Shown piece after piece: positions 33,725 through 43,171 of a stretch of DNA of 64,000 bases. The DNA comes from an uncultured Bacillota bacterium (GTDB lineage Bacteria > Bacillota > Clostridia > Christensenellales > QAND01): the NCBI GenBank assembly GCA_905188085.1, contig CAJJKN010000008.1, positions 10,406 to 74,405 of the forward strand, in the 5' to 3' direction. Each line of letters begins with the position of its first letter. Position 1 is the stretch's first letter. A program made the position numbers and the translations under genes. The notes under the pieces were generated by a model. That model saw nothing but the letters and a program-made list of their open reading frames with translations, searched no databases and had not been told where the DNA came from.

Positions 33725-34768
33725 ATGAGCATTGTAACTATCGTAGGCGCCGGCATGATGGGGTCCTCCATCGGCTTTCCCGCCCGGGAAAACGGCCACG
33801 AGGTACGCTTGGTCGGCACCCATCTGGACCGTGAAATTATCGACCATGCCCGCAGCACCAACACGCATTTGACCTTAAAGCGCACGTTTCCGGAGGGCTT
33901 TAAGTTTTATCAAATCGAGCAGTTGGAAGAAGCCATGGAAGGGGCCGATGTTTTGGTCGGCGGCGTCAGCAGCTTTGGCGTAGATTGGTTTGCGGAAAAC
34001 ATTCTGCCCAAAGTGCCGGAAAGTTTGCCGGTATTGTCCATCACCAAAGGCATGCAGGATCTGGAAGACGGTTCCATGATCTCTTTCCCCCATCTGTATG
34101 CCCAGCGCCTTGGCGATAAAAAGCTTTGTCTAAACGCCGTGGGCGGCCCCTGCACCAGCTATGAGCTGGCCGATCACGACCCCACCCTGGTTGCCTTCTG
34201 CGGGCCGGATATTGAAGTGCTGCGCCGGTTGAAAGCCATTTTTGAAACGGAGTATTACCACATCTGCCTGTCCACGGATGTAACGGGCGTGGAATGCGCC
34301 GTAGCCATGAAAAACGCCTATGCGCTGGCCGTATCGCTGGCCGTCGGCCTTTCCGAGCGCATCGAAGGCGTGGGCGGCACGCTGCACTACAATTCCCAGG
34401 CGGCGCTGTTTGCCCAGTCTATCCGCGAAATGCGCCGGTTGCTGTCGTTGATCGGCGGGCATGATGACAACATCGTCTACGGCGTGGGCGATTTATACGT
34501 CACCATCTTCGGAGGGCGCACCCGCAAAATCGGCACGCTGCTCGGCCGCGGCATCTCCTTTGACGACGCCATGGCGCAGCTCAGCGGCATCACGCTGGAA
34601 TCCGTCGTCATCGCCACCCGCACGGCCCGCGCTGTGCGCAAGCTGATCGAGCGCGGGCTTACCACCGCGGATGATTTCCCCCTGCTTTTGCATATTGATG
34701 ACATCATCAACCACGGCGCAGAGGTCAACATCCCCTGGGAAAAATTTGAAATGGAGACCGTGCTCTAA
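33725..34768 (+). CDS. NAD(P)-dependent glycerol-3-phosphate dehydrogenase-like protein
   Basis: A 347-residue dehydrogenase of the GpsA fold. The N-terminal Rossmann motif is GAGMMGSSIG (residues 7-16), followed by a KGM segment, the catalytic-Lys region VAMKNAYALAVSLAVGL, and GVGDLYVTIFGGRTRKIGTLLGRG. The last segment corresponds to the GpsA GDL..T..S..RN..G motif, with RTRK in place of the usual SRN. GpsA makes sn-glycerol-3-phosphate for lipids. The deviations and the longer N-terminal half suggest a paralogue, so I withhold the symbol. Start chosen at 33725 with GAGAGGAG upstream. Confidence 0.8.
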   Translation: MSIVTIVGAGMMGSSIGFPARENGHEVRLVGTHLDREIIDHARSTNTHLTLKRTFPEGFKFYQIEQLEEAMEGADVLVGGVSSFGVDWFAENILPKVPESLPVLSITKGMQDLEDGSMISFPHLYAQRLGDKKLCLNAVGGPCTSYELADHDPTLVAFCGPDIEVLRRLKAIFETEYYHICLSTDVTGVECAVAMKNAYALAVSLAVGLSERIEGVGGTLHYNSQAALFAQSIREMRRLLSLIGGHDDNIVYGVGDLYVTIFGGRTRKIGTLLGRGISFDDAMAQLSGITLESVVIATRTARAVRKLIERGLTTADDFPLLLHIDDIINHGAEVNIPWEKFEMETVL

Positions 34769-34778
34769 AAGCCCATAC

Positions 34779-34810
34779 AAAAAGGAGGCATTTGCCTCCT
34801 TTTTCTTTTT
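34779..34810. terminator. bidirectional terminator
   Basis: AAAAAGGAGGCA-TT-TGCCTCCTTTTT, serving the GpsA-like gene (+) and probably the WG-repeat gene (-), which converge here. Confidence 0.85.
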
Positions 34811-34827
34811 CCCTTGGTTTTAGCCCC

Positions 34828-36300
34828 TCATCGGATGGGCAAAAATGCGTCCGCCCAATCAAAGGTGGGTTCAATGGCCCATTCCCCGCGCGGATCCAGA
34901 TAGCCCCATTTTCCATCCTTTTCCACCGCCCACAGCGAATGGTGATAGTCTATCGGGTAGTTAATATCTACCGTGATTTCCTTTTCCGTCCCGTCTGGGC
35001 GGATGAAACGATAACCCATTATCTTTGCTACTTTCCCTAAATTATAATCCGAATTCTCTGGATAATACTCTGTAATCACCCCACTTTCAGGATGATAGGC
35101 TTCGTAATACTCATTTTCTTTCAACGCAATAGGCCCTGCCACAATCTCGCCTTGGCGATCCAACACGATAAGCTCCTCATCATAAGTCGGATAGCCATAT
35201 TCATCCTTTTTACCTGTATCAGTCGATACTTTTAAAGCCGCATACCCACTTTCGTCATAGTTTGAAAGGCGATAATAATCATATTTTTTGGTTAGTTTTT
35301 TGATTATATCCCGTTCCGTGCAGATCGTATTCATGCTCTCATCGATCACTCTGTATTCATATTCTCCCTGATTGTTCTTCTCTACTAACTGTGCGCGGCC
35401 CGCCCAAAAACCGTACGTGCTGAAATTTTTGGATTTTAAGAGAACTTTCCCATCTTTCGTAACATATCCATTTGTAGATGGTTCATCCTCGGTAAAAATA
35501 CCTTCTTGCATATCAAACATTGCAATGCCATTTACAAAAGCATAGATTACGCCGTCGAACTCGAATATCAGTTTCCCTGTTCCATCCAAAACATTACAGT
35601 GAGATTTCAGGCCACTTCCTGTATATACCCCGTATTTTGTATAGGCAATAATCCTGTCTTCATTGATTGGCAGAACCGCTTCATACGTTACCGGAACGAT
35701 TTCCTTTCCATTTTTATCAACGCATCCGTATTTTTCGTCTTTATAGACCAGCGCAAGCCCCTGATTAAAATCACAAGCCTCATCATAGATAAACGGAACC
35801 GCTTCATTCCCTTCCGGATCTAAAAACCCGTATTTTCCCTCTTTGCAGACCAGCAGCCGGTCCTCCACAAAATCTCCGTACCAGCCGTTTTCCCCCGTCT
35901 GAATTTCAAATACCTTTTCCCCTTTTGGGTTAATGAAATATTCTTTTACCTTACTTTGTGAACTTTCATAAACCGGGGCTCTGTTGTTTCTAAACGGAAA
36001 GGCCCGGTCAAATTGAGGTTCAATTACATACGCTCCTGCCGGAGAGATATACCCCCATTTCCCGTTTTCTTTCACCGCCGCCATACCCTGGCTAAACGGC
36101 TCTGCCTGCTCATATTTTGGTTCTATCACCCATTGTCCCTGCGGATCGATAAACCCCACTTTCATTGAATCGCCCGTTTTTACTCCGGCAATCGCCAAAA
36201 CATCCCCCATATAGATTGTCGACGCTTGCTTTTTCGGCGCACAGCCGCACAGCAAGATTCCCGTCAACACCAAACACAGCCATCCAACTCTTTTTTTCAT
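34828..36300 (-). CDS. WG-repeat lipoprotein
   Basis: A 490-residue secreted lipoprotein. The signal peptide ends GILLCGCAPKK (lipidated Cys at about 19-20), followed by a chain of WG repeats such as GFIDPQGQWVIEPKYEQA, KWGYISPAGAYVIEPQFD, KYGFLDPEGNEAVPF, KYGCVDKNGKEIVPV and a final GKWGYLDPRGEWAIEPTFDWA. WG repeats probably form a beta-propeller-like fold used for binding; the ligand is unknown. Base composition (about 34900-36900) is more AT-rich than neighbouring DNA, suggesting a separate origin. The start at 36300 follows GAGGAG, 12 bases after the preceding gene, so the two are co-transcribed. Confidence 0.85.
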   Translation of the reverse strand: MKKRVGWLCLVLTGILLCGCAPKKQASTIYMGDVLAIAGVKTGDSMKVGFIDPQGQWVIEPKYEQAEPFSQGMAAVKENGKWGYISPAGAYVIEPQFDRAFPFRNNRAPVYESSQSKVKEYFINPKGEKVFEIQTGENGWYGDFVEDRLLVCKEGKYGFLDPEGNEAVPFIYDEACDFNQGLALVYKDEKYGCVDKNGKEIVPVTYEAVLPINEDRIIAYTKYGVYTGSGLKSHCNVLDGTGKLIFEFDGVIYAFVNGIAMFDMQEGIFTEDEPSTNGYVTKDGKVLLKSKNFSTYGFWAGRAQLVEKNNQGEYEYRVIDESMNTICTERDIIKKLTKKYDYYRLSNYDESGYAALKVSTDTGKKDEYGYPTYDEELIVLDRQGEIVAGPIALKENEYYEAYHPESGVITEYYPENSDYNLGKVAKIMGYRFIRPDGTEKEITVDINYPIDYHHSLWAVEKDGKWGYLDPRGEWAIEPTFDWADAFLPIR

Positions 36301-36311
36301 CGTCTTTCTCC

Positions 36312-36989
36312 TCAACCTATATACCCTTGAATAAATTCCAGCTGTTCTCCAAACGGTTCCGCCATTGTTTCTATGACTTTGACAAACGTCGGTGCCTTTT
36401 CTTTGTCCGGACACCACATGCAAAACGTATCATACTGTCCATCTATCACATACGCTGCTACAAACGTGCCTCCGTCACATCCACCATTTTTTAAATCCTC
36501 TGTTTTGATTTTTGGAAATTCCGTTCTACAAAAATCCTGCCATTCCTTCGCTTTTTCCCCTAGGTAAACATACGTCGTTGTGCTGGTAAACTGATGCGTG
36601 CCCCCCTGATAATAGTATCCCGCTGCGCCCGACTGCCTATGAAGCGTCAGCCAACCTTTGTTTCCTTTGGCATCATAAACAAAACGAATGGATATCGCAT
36701 TATGGAAAGATGGCGAAAAGATTAACCGATACACATCATAGCCATAGAGCGCGGCCTGCGTTTTTAAGCTGCCTTCCACCAGGCCGTTTTTATAAAAGGA
36801 AATGCCGCTGTGCAGTGTGAACCCCGTTTTTTGCGTTTCAAGCTCATCGGCATGTTCTCCTGCGACCGAGCCGCGGCCCACATAATGCCCCTGGTCTACC
36901 GACAGCCGCTGATCCGGCATGTTCACCTGTTCCAAACCCAATACGCTCATCATTATGGCCAACACCAGACTAATCCCCAGTTTTTTCAT
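36312..36989 (-). CDS. secreted protein of unknown function
   Basis: A 225-residue exported protein with an N-terminal signal peptide (KKLGISLVLAIMMSVLG) and no lipobox. I do not recognise a domain. The mature part is rich in aromatic residues, has a Gly-Tyr-Tyr-Tyr-Gln-Gly-Gly run and three Cys near the C-terminus (GGCDGG, FCMWC) that could form disulphides or bind metal. The ribosome binding site GGGGGGAG is strong. It is the first gene of a two-gene unit with the WG-repeat lipoprotein, so the pair probably acts at the cell surface. Confidence 0.7.
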   Translation of the reverse strand: MKKLGISLVLAIMMSVLGLEQVNMPDQRLSVDQGHYVGRGSVAGEHADELETQKTGFTLHSGISFYKNGLVEGSLKTQAALYGYDVYRLIFSPSFHNAISIRFVYDAKGNKGWLTLHRQSGAAGYYYQGGTHQFTSTTTYVYLGEKAKEWQDFCRTEFPKIKTEDLKNGGCDGGTFVAAYVIDGQYDTFCMWCPDKEKAPTFVKVIETMAEPFGEQLEFIQGYIG

Positions 36990-37063
36990 CTTTCTCCCCC
37001 CTTATTTGCATCGTATCATGCCCCCTCCCACAATACAAGAACATTTTTGTTCCTAAAATAAAA

Positions 37064-37090
37064 AAGCCCGGCATCGCCGAGCTCTTTTTT
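37064..37090 (-). terminator. terminator of the cytidylyltransferase gene
   Basis: Minus strand: GAGCTCGGC-GAT-GCCGGGCTTTTTT. Confidence 0.82.
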
Positions 37091-37095
37091 CGTTT

Positions 37096-37809
37096 TTATT
37101 TCATCCAGCTGGCCTGTCCGCAGCTGAGCAGCGCTTTAAACAACTGAAAATCCTGCGCCGTGGTAATCTTGATGTTACGCTGTGATCCTTTGGCAAAATA
37201 CTGCTCTTCCCCCAGCGCAGACATCACCGGGTTTACCGAGGATTTATCCAGGCAAATCCCCTCGCGAAACACCTTTTCATACGCCCAAACCAGCTTATGA
37301 TAGGCATATACCTGCGGCGTCTGCACGCATTTTACCGTATCCCTGTCGATAGAATCCAGCGTTTTGTCGCCCTCCATCACCACGCAAAGCTGCTCTGTAA
37401 ACGGCACGGCCGCCAGCGCGCTGCCGTGCGCTGCGCACACGCGGATACAATCGCTGATGGTCTCCGGCTCCACCATTGGGCGCACGGCATCATGCAGCAG
37501 GATGATATCGTCCTCCGCCGCAATGCCCTTTAACGCATCCACCGCGTTGCGGATGGATTCCTGGCTGGTATGCCCACCCGGGATCACGTCTTTCATCTTG
37601 GTAATGTTAAACTGCTTGGCATACGCGCGCACCACATCATGCCAGCCCTCCAAACACACCACATAAATCTCGTCTATCTCCGGATGATGTTCAAACGTTT
37701 CCATCGTATATACAATTACGGGCTTGTCCTCAATATGCAAAAACTGCTTGGGAATGTCCTGCCCGGTACGGTTGCCGCTGCCGGCCGCCAAAAGAACTGC
37801 TCTGTTCAA
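37096..37809 (-). CDS. IspD/TarI-family cytidylyltransferase
   Basis: A 237-residue nucleotidyltransferase. The N-terminal CTP-binding loop is AVLLAAGSGNRTGQDIPKQF, followed by GGHTSQESIRNAV and HDAVRPMV. IspD makes CDP-methylerythritol for isoprenoids; the closely similar TarI makes CDP-ribitol for teichoic acid. No neighbour settles which. I chose the TTG at 37809: it places the conserved NRAVLLAAGSG at the start and has a GGGGG ribosome binding site, whereas the longer frame adds 36 residues without similarity. Confidence 0.85.
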   Translation of the reverse strand: MNRAVLLAAGSGNRTGQDIPKQFLHIEDKPVIVYTMETFEHHPEIDEIYVVCLEGWHDVVRAYAKQFNITKMKDVIPGGHTSQESIRNAVDALKGIAAEDDIILLHDAVRPMVEPETISDCIRVCAAHGSALAAVPFTEQLCVVMEGDKTLDSIDRDTVKCVQTPQVYAYHKLVWAYEKVFREGICLDKSSVNPVMSALGEEQYFAKGSQRNIKITTAQDFQLFKALLSCGQASWMK

Positions 37810-38075
37810 AACCCATTTACCCCCACTATCGCAACGCCGATGGCGCATAATACACTCTATTGCTATCATACGGATTTTGCCCCGCTCTTTCAAGCCCAAA
37901 ATCCGCCTTGCCGCCATCTGCCCGCAAAACAGCGTCCATCGCGGGTGTTTTGCTTGGCCCGTATCAGCTTCGCCCTAGCAGTCCGCCGGCCCGAAGTTTT
38001 CTCTTTGGCGCTGCCCTGTATACAAGTGCTCGCGCCTTCCTAATTTATATACAAAAGCGCCGCGCAATGTCTGTT

Positions 38076-38578
38076 TCACGACCGGCTCTTTTCTTCTTTG
38101 ATTTTCTGCGTATATTTGAGCAGCGCCGTTTCAATCTGTTCATCGGAAAACAGGTAGTTTCCCTCTGCATCCGGGTCGTCTATGCCCGCTGTATATTGCA
38201 GCAGCGCCCAGTATGTTTTCTCAATTTGATTGTCCTCATACAAGGCATCCGCCAGCGGCAAAAACCCGGCCGCCCAATCGGCAACTTCCTCTCGGCTTAC
38301 TTTTTGCAAACTGTCCGCCAGCTTTGCCAATAGTTTTCCGCGCTCGGCAGGGTTTTGGCTGCCCCATCATACAGGCGGATCGCCTTTAATATCACAGCAT
38401 CGTCCGTTTCTTCCTCCAATGTGCAGGCAAATTCCAAATAGGCCCATGCCTTTTCATCGTCCGTCGTTCGGTCCGTTTGCTCTATCTTTCTCAGCGCCCA
38501 TTGTGCCGCTTGCGTTCTGCTCGTTTTCCCTTCCAACACCTGCAGCAGCAGCTGCGTTACCGCATCCGTTAGGTTCAT
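38076..38578 (-). pseudogene. frameshifted hypothetical protein
   Basis: Two overlapping frames look like one gene. The first (from 38578, NLTDAVTQLLLQVLEGKTSR..) loses coherence after AAKTLPS, near 38345. The second frame then continues RGKLLAKLADSLQKVSREEVADW to a TGA at 38076. Joined, they give about 166 residues of acidic helical protein without signal peptide. I do not recognise the family. The alternative is two translationally coupled genes with a 34-base overlap. No canonical slippery heptamer is present at the junction, so programmed frameshifting is unlikely. Confidence 0.55.
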
Positions 38579-38668
38579 CTTTTTTTCTCCTGCCTGTATT
38601 TTCTGTCCGTTGCGCTGTTATTCCGGCGCCGTTTTTCTCCTTATCACAATAGCCCGGTTGTTTTTTAT

Positions 38669-38699
38669 AGCAAAAAAGCCCGGCCAAAGCCGGGCTTTT
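38669..38699 (-). terminator. terminator of gap
   Basis: Minus strand: AAAAGCCCGGC-TTTG-GCCGGGCTTTTTTG. Confidence 0.88.
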
Positions 38700-38716
38700 C
38701 AATGCGTGAATTACGA

Positions 38717-39727
38717 TTATTCAGCGTCAACAGCAGCAGCGTGCAACAGCAGATCGCACAGCTTGTTGGAATAACCCCATTCGTTGTCGTACCAGGAAAC
38801 CAGCTTCATGAAGTTGCCGGTCAGCGCGATACCAGCTTTGGCATCGAAGATGGAGGTACGAGCATCGCCGATGAAGTCGGAAGAAACAACCGCATCTTCG
38901 GTGTAGCCCATGATGCCTTTCAGTTCGCCTTCGCTGGCTTCTTTCATCGCAGCGCAAACTTCATCATAGGTAACATCCTTAGCCAGACGGCAGGTCAAGT
39001 CAACCACGGAAACGTCCAGGGTCGGAACACGCATGGACATACCGGTCAATTTGCCGTTCAGTTCCGGGATAACTTTGCCCACAGCTTTGGCAGCGCCGGT
39101 GGAAGACGGGATGATGTTGCCGTTTGCTGCACGGCCGCCGCGCCAGTCTTTCTTGGACGGGCCGTCAACGGTCTTCTGGGTGCCGGTGGTGGCATGAACG
39201 GTGGTCATCAAGCCTTCAACCAGGCCGAATTTGTCGTTCAATACTTTAGCCAGCGGAGCCAAGCAGTTCGTCGTGCAGGACGCGTTGGAGATAACCTTCA
39301 TGTCCTTGTTGTAGGTCTTGTGGTTTACACCCATTACGAACATCGGAGCATCTGCGCTCGGAGCGGAGATAACAACTTTTTTCGCGCCGCCGTTGAAGTG
39401 AGCGGAAGCTTTTTCCGTGGTGGTGAATACGCCGGTGGATTCCACGATGTATTCAGCGCCGCAGGATTTCCAATCGATGTCTTTCGGATCCATGCAGTTG
39501 AACACGGTAATTTCTTTGCCGTTTACAACCAATTTGCCGTCTTTAGCGGAAACTTCGCCTTGGAACTGGCCGTGTACAGAATCATATTTGAGCATGTACA
39601 CCATGTAATCCGGATCGATGAACGGATCGTTTACGCCTACGATTTCGATTTCCGGTTTGGTCATCGCCGCACGGAACACCATACGACCAATACGGCCAAA
39701 CCCATTAATACCAACTTTCACTGCCAT
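38717..39727 (-). CDS. gap: glyceraldehyde-3-phosphate dehydrogenase
   Basis: A 336-residue type I GAPDH, the glycolytic enzyme oxidising glyceraldehyde-3-phosphate with NAD+ and phosphate. The Rossmann motif NGFGRIGR is at residues 8-15, the catalytic Cys lies in SNASCTTNC at about residue 152, and the C-terminal WYDNEWGYSNK is conserved. Codon use is strongly biased, as expected for a highly expressed gene. A good promoter and a strong AAGGAGG ribosome binding site lie upstream. No pgk or tpi follows, so it is monocistronic. Confidence 0.98.
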   Translation of the reverse strand: MAVKVGINGFGRIGRMVFRAAMTKPEIEIVGVNDPFIDPDYMVYMLKYDSVHGQFQGEVSAKDGKLVVNGKEITVFNCMDPKDIDWKSCGAEYIVESTGVFTTTEKASAHFNGGAKKVVISAPSADAPMFVMGVNHKTYNKDMKVISNASCTTNCLAPLAKVLNDKFGLVEGLMTTVHATTGTQKTVDGPSKKDWRGGRAANGNIIPSSTGAAKAVGKVIPELNGKLTGMSMRVPTLDVSVVDLTCRLAKDVTYDEVCAAMKEASEGELKGIMGYTEDAVVSSDFIGDARTSIFDAKAGIALTGNFMKLVSWYDNEWGYSNKLCDLLLHAAAVDAE

Positions 39728-39801
39728 AATGAGTGCCTCCTTGGAGATTTGAGATTTATAGGTTTATACGAAACCTAAGAAAACATTTTCATACGCTTAC
39801 T

Positions 39802-39830
39802 ATACTAGCAAAATTTTAAAAAACTTGCAA
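39802..39830 (-). promoter_or_regulatory. promoter of gap
   Basis: Minus strand: -35 TTGCAA (39825-39830), 17-base spacer, -10 TAGTAT (39802-39807). Confidence 0.65.
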
Positions 39831-39852
39831 GCGTGTTTGCAGGGGAAATTGC

Positions 39853-40962
39853 CTATTTTTCAGGATTTAATGCACTAAGCTCCGGCAAAACAAATTCTCC
39901 GTCTTTGCGAACCAACACATCGTCAAAATAAATTTCCCCGCCGCCGTATTCCGGCGTCTGGATCAGCACCAGATCCCAGTGGATGGCCGAGGCGTTGCCG
40001 TTGGGCGCTTCATCATAGCAAGCCCCCATGGCAAAATGAATCGACCCTGCTATTTTTTCGTCAAACAGCGTATCGCACATCGGCTTTTTGATTTTCGGGT
40101 TCACGCCCAGCGCAAATTCGCCCACAAAGCGCGAGCCCGCATCGGTATCCAAAATTTCGTTGATGCGCTTTGTGTTGTTTGCCGTTGCCTTCACGCAGCG
40201 CCCGTTTTTAAATTCCAATACGATGTTTTCAAAGCGGAAGCCGTCCTCCACGCTGGGCGTGTTAAAGGAAATCACCCCGTTGATGCTGTCTTTCACCGGC
40301 GCGGTATAGATTTCCCCGTCCGGAATGTTAAAGTGCCCGTCGCAAGGCACGGCCGGAATGCTTTTAATGGAAAACTGCAAATCCGTGCCCGGGCCTTTTA
40401 CATGCACCCGGTCCGTCTTTTCCATCAGCGAAACCAGCGGCTTCATCGCCTCGCCCATGGCTTTATAGTCCACGCAGCACACATCAAAGAAAAAGTCCTC
40501 AAACGCTTCTGTACTCATCTCCGCCTTTTGCGCCGCTTCCTCGGTGGGCCATTGCAAAAGCGCCCAGCGGTTTTTGTGTTTTCTCATCACATCATCCAGC
40601 GGCTTTGAAATGAGCCGGCTCATCATCGCCTGCGTTTCGGACGGCACATCCCCTGTTTCGTAGGCGTTGTGCTCCACATAGCAATACAGTGCGCATTGCA
40701 TTTGGTCCATCCGCTGGCATAAAAATTCGCTTTGCAGCTTGGCCATGGTTTCGTCCATTCCGCGGTTCACCGCGCGGCTTACCATGGCGTCCGTAATCTG
40801 CACAAACGGCACGCCCCCCGCTTTGTATACCTGCTCAATGGCCGCTTCGGCAAACGCCGGCACCGGGTTTAACAGATTCATTGCCACATGGTCGCCCTTT
40901 TGCACGCCCATGGAATAGGTAACCAGCATTTCCGCCAGCGCATCAATTCTGGGATCCCTCAT
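39853..40962 (-). CDS. M29-family aminopeptidase (second of a tandem pair)
   Basis: A 369-residue metallo-aminopeptidase of family M29 (thermophilic aminopeptidase type), which removes N-terminal residues from peptides in the cytoplasm using two metal ions. Conserved ligand segments are DGEIYTAPVKDS (Glu), FVGEFALG (Glu), GSIHFAMG (His) and IHWDLV (Asp). It is 13 bases downstream of a paralogue of almost the same length, with which it shares many motifs, and was probably generated by duplication. Ends in TAG, confirming that UAG functions as a stop codon in this organism. Confidence 0.93.
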   Translation of the reverse strand: MRDPRIDALAEMLVTYSMGVQKGDHVAMNLLNPVPAFAEAAIEQVYKAGGVPFVQITDAMVSRAVNRGMDETMAKLQSEFLCQRMDQMQCALYCYVEHNAYETGDVPSETQAMMSRLISKPLDDVMRKHKNRWALLQWPTEEAAQKAEMSTEAFEDFFFDVCCVDYKAMGEAMKPLVSLMEKTDRVHVKGPGTDLQFSIKSIPAVPCDGHFNIPDGEIYTAPVKDSINGVISFNTPSVEDGFRFENIVLEFKNGRCVKATANNTKRINEILDTDAGSRFVGEFALGVNPKIKKPMCDTLFDEKIAGSIHFAMGACYDEAPNGNASAIHWDLVLIQTPEYGGGEIYFDDVLVRKDGEFVLPELSALNPEK

Positions 40963-40975
40963 CGTTTTTCTCCTT

Positions 40976-42091
40976 TCAGCGCAGCTGATCCGGGTTCAGC
41001 CCGGCCAGCTCCGGCAGCACAAACTGTCCGTCTTTGCGGATCAGCGCATCGTCAAAATAAATTTCCCCGCCGCCGTATTCCGGAGTTTGGATCAACACCA
41101 GATCCCAGTGAATGGCGGATACGTTGCCGTTGCCCACATCGTCATACGAGTTGCCCGGGGTAAAGTGAATGCTGCCTGCGATTTTTTCATCAAACAGAAT
41201 ATCGCAGATCGCCCGGTTGATATTGGGGTTCACACCGATGGCAAATTCGCCGATATACCGTGCGCCTTCGTCCGTATCAAGATAATGATTGATTCTGTCC
41301 GTATCGTTGGCCGTGGCCTTTACGATTTTGCCGTTTTCCAGCGTCAGGCTCACGTTTTCAAATTTGAAGCCCTGCACCATAGACGGCGTGTTAAACGTAA
41401 TGGTACCGTTTACACTGTCTTTTACCGGCGCGGAATAAATTTCGCCGTCCGGAATGTTCTTTTCCCCATCGCATTTCATCGCGCCAATGCCCTTGATGGA
41501 AAAGGTGATGTCTGTGCCCGGCCCTTTGAGGCGCACTTTGTCCGTTTTTTCCATCAGTTCCTTTAACGGATCCATGGCCTTAGACATCTTTTTATAATCC
41601 AGATTGCAAACGGAGAAATAAAAATCCTCAAACGCTTCCGTGCTCATCTGTGCCTGCTGGGCCATGCTGGGCGAAGGATAGCGCAGCACCACCCATTTGG
41701 TTTTGGGCAAGCGCGTTTCCATGTGCACCGGCTGGCTGTATACCCGGTTAAACATAGCGGAGGTCTCCTGCGGCACGTCGGTGGATTCAAAAATATTATC
41801 GGAATTGCGGATGGCAATATACGCATCCATCTTTTCCATCTTGGCTTTGTCCAATTCCGCCATGATTTTGGCCTGTTCCTCCGTCATGCCCTGCATCAGC
41901 TTTCTTTCAATCTTGGCATCGCTGAGCACCACAAACGGATACCCGCCCGCTTCATAGGCCTGCTCCACCAGCGCGGTTACCATCGCCGGATCATGGGCGG
42001 ACATGGATATCCATACCTTTTCCCCTTTTTGCAGGTTCACCGAATTGCGAATCAGGTTTTTGGCCAGTTGCATTTGACGCGGATCTCTCAT
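40976..42091 (-). CDS. M29-family aminopeptidase (first of a tandem pair)
   Basis: A 371-residue M29 metallo-aminopeptidase with the same ligand segments as its downstream neighbour: DGEIYSAPVKDS, IGEFAIG, GSIHFTPG and IHWDLV. Both proteins share the start MRDPR and the ending PEYGGGEIYFDD, so they are clear paralogues that have diverged through their N-terminal halves. They are probably co-transcribed, with the second cistron 13 bases downstream. Different substrate preferences are likely but cannot be read from sequence. Confidence 0.93.
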   Translation of the reverse strand: MRDPRQMQLAKNLIRNSVNLQKGEKVWISMSAHDPAMVTALVEQAYEAGGYPFVVLSDAKIERKLMQGMTEEQAKIMAELDKAKMEKMDAYIAIRNSDNIFESTDVPQETSAMFNRVYSQPVHMETRLPKTKWVVLRYPSPSMAQQAQMSTEAFEDFYFSVCNLDYKKMSKAMDPLKELMEKTDKVRLKGPGTDITFSIKGIGAMKCDGEKNIPDGEIYSAPVKDSVNGTITFNTPSMVQGFKFENVSLTLENGKIVKATANDTDRINHYLDTDEGARYIGEFAIGVNPNINRAICDILFDEKIAGSIHFTPGNSYDDVGNGNVSAIHWDLVLIQTPEYGGGEIYFDDALIRKDGQFVLPELAGLNPDQLR

Positions 42092-42181
42092 AGTTGTTCT
42101 TCCTTTCCGTATTCTATAAATTCTTCAGTCGGCAGGCATAGGCCTGAGGTTTTTTCTTTAGTATGCCCCAGCGCCGTTTCT

Positions 42182-43171
42182 CTATTGCACCCGGATGGAC
42201 TGCACCATCGTTTCAAACGCCTGTTTGTAAGCGCTCTCCAAATCCGGCCGCAATTGGTACGATACCTGTAAGTATTTGATTTTGCCGCCGGCGGTCTGTT
42301 TCTTTTCGATTTTCGTATAGGTTTTACGCCCTTCATACAGCCCCTCGGCTGTCACGGTGTTTCCCTTTTCAGCGATTGTACCGCCGACCACGCCGCCGGT
42401 TTCGATAAACGTGCGGGTATATTCCAATAGTTCATTATAGCCGCTTTTGTCCGTTGTGCCGTATTCCACCGTCACCACGTTGCCGCCCTGGGCCACTTCA
42501 AACTGCAAAACAATGCCCGGTTCCTCCGGATAATATTCCGGGTTTACATACCATTCCGACGGCATGGACAATTTCAGCCCGTATTCTTCGGTAAAATCCT
42601 GTTCGGCCCATTGCGTAATTTCGGCCGCCTTTTCTTCATAGACCGTGGTGGATTCCAATACATCCATCATCGTTTCGTATAAATCATCGCTGTCTGCGGT
42701 GGTGGAATTTATATACACCCGCATCACGCATTGCGTGCCGGTATCATACCAGGCCCGGCTGCCTTCAAAGGTACATATCTTGTCCGTTCCGTCTTTGCCG
42801 CTGAGCACAAGCCCCTCATACGGGCCTGCCTTTGCCTGTTCTTGTGCCACGTCATCCAAATCCAGCTGCTGCAAATAAACATTGCTTTGTGCCTGTTCCG
42901 GCGTTAAAAACAAAAACTGAATCGCCGCCGTGCCGCCCTTGATGGTAAAGCGGGTGGTCAGCTGGCTTTCCTGGTCGTCCGCATCCTTGGGCTCCCAGCC
43001 CGCCGGGTAGGTCAGTTTTGTCATCGTCAGATAGTTTTGATATTCCTTATGCGCCGTGTCCTGCGCGGGCGTGGCGGAAGCCTCCGGATCCTGCGCGCCT
43101 GCGCCGCAGCCGGCCACAAGCAAACACACCATCCAGGCACACAGCCCCTGCCAAAGTCGTTTATATTTCAT
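42182..43171 (-). CDS. lipoprotein of unknown function
   Basis: A 329-residue secreted lipoprotein. The signal peptide ends VCLLVAGCGAG, with the lipidated Cys at about 22, followed by a short Ala/Pro/Asp-rich linker. The mature protein seems to hold two related halves of about 120 residues, each with a YPAGW or MPSEWY segment, then a beta-rich stretch and a helical end, similar to PsbP/DUF1795-like lipoprotein domains. That assignment is tentative. The ribosome binding site AAAGGAG is good. Stop codon is TAG. Confidence 0.75.
   Translation of the reverse strand: MKYKRLWQGLCAWMVCLLVAGCGAGAQDPEASATPAQDTAHKEYQNYLTMTKLTYPAGWEPKDADDQESQLTTRFTIKGGTAAIQFLFLTPEQAQSNVYLQQLDLDDVAQEQAKAGPYEGLVLSGKDGTDKICTFEGSRAWYDTGTQCVMRVYINSTTADSDDLYETMMDVLESTTVYEEKAAEITQWAEQDFTEEYGLKLSMPSEWYVNPEYYPEEPGIVLQFEVAQGGNVVTVEYGTTDKSGYNELLEYTRTFIETGGVVGGTIAEKGNTVTAEGLYEGRKTYTKIEKKQTAGGKIKYLQVSYQLRPDLESAYKQAFETMVQSIRVQ

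Noticed and set aside
38290..38350. Programmed -1 frameshift in the hypothetical gene at 38076-38578
   Set aside because: The junction sequence GGAAAAC is not a canonical slippery heptamer, so decay or two coupled genes is more likely.
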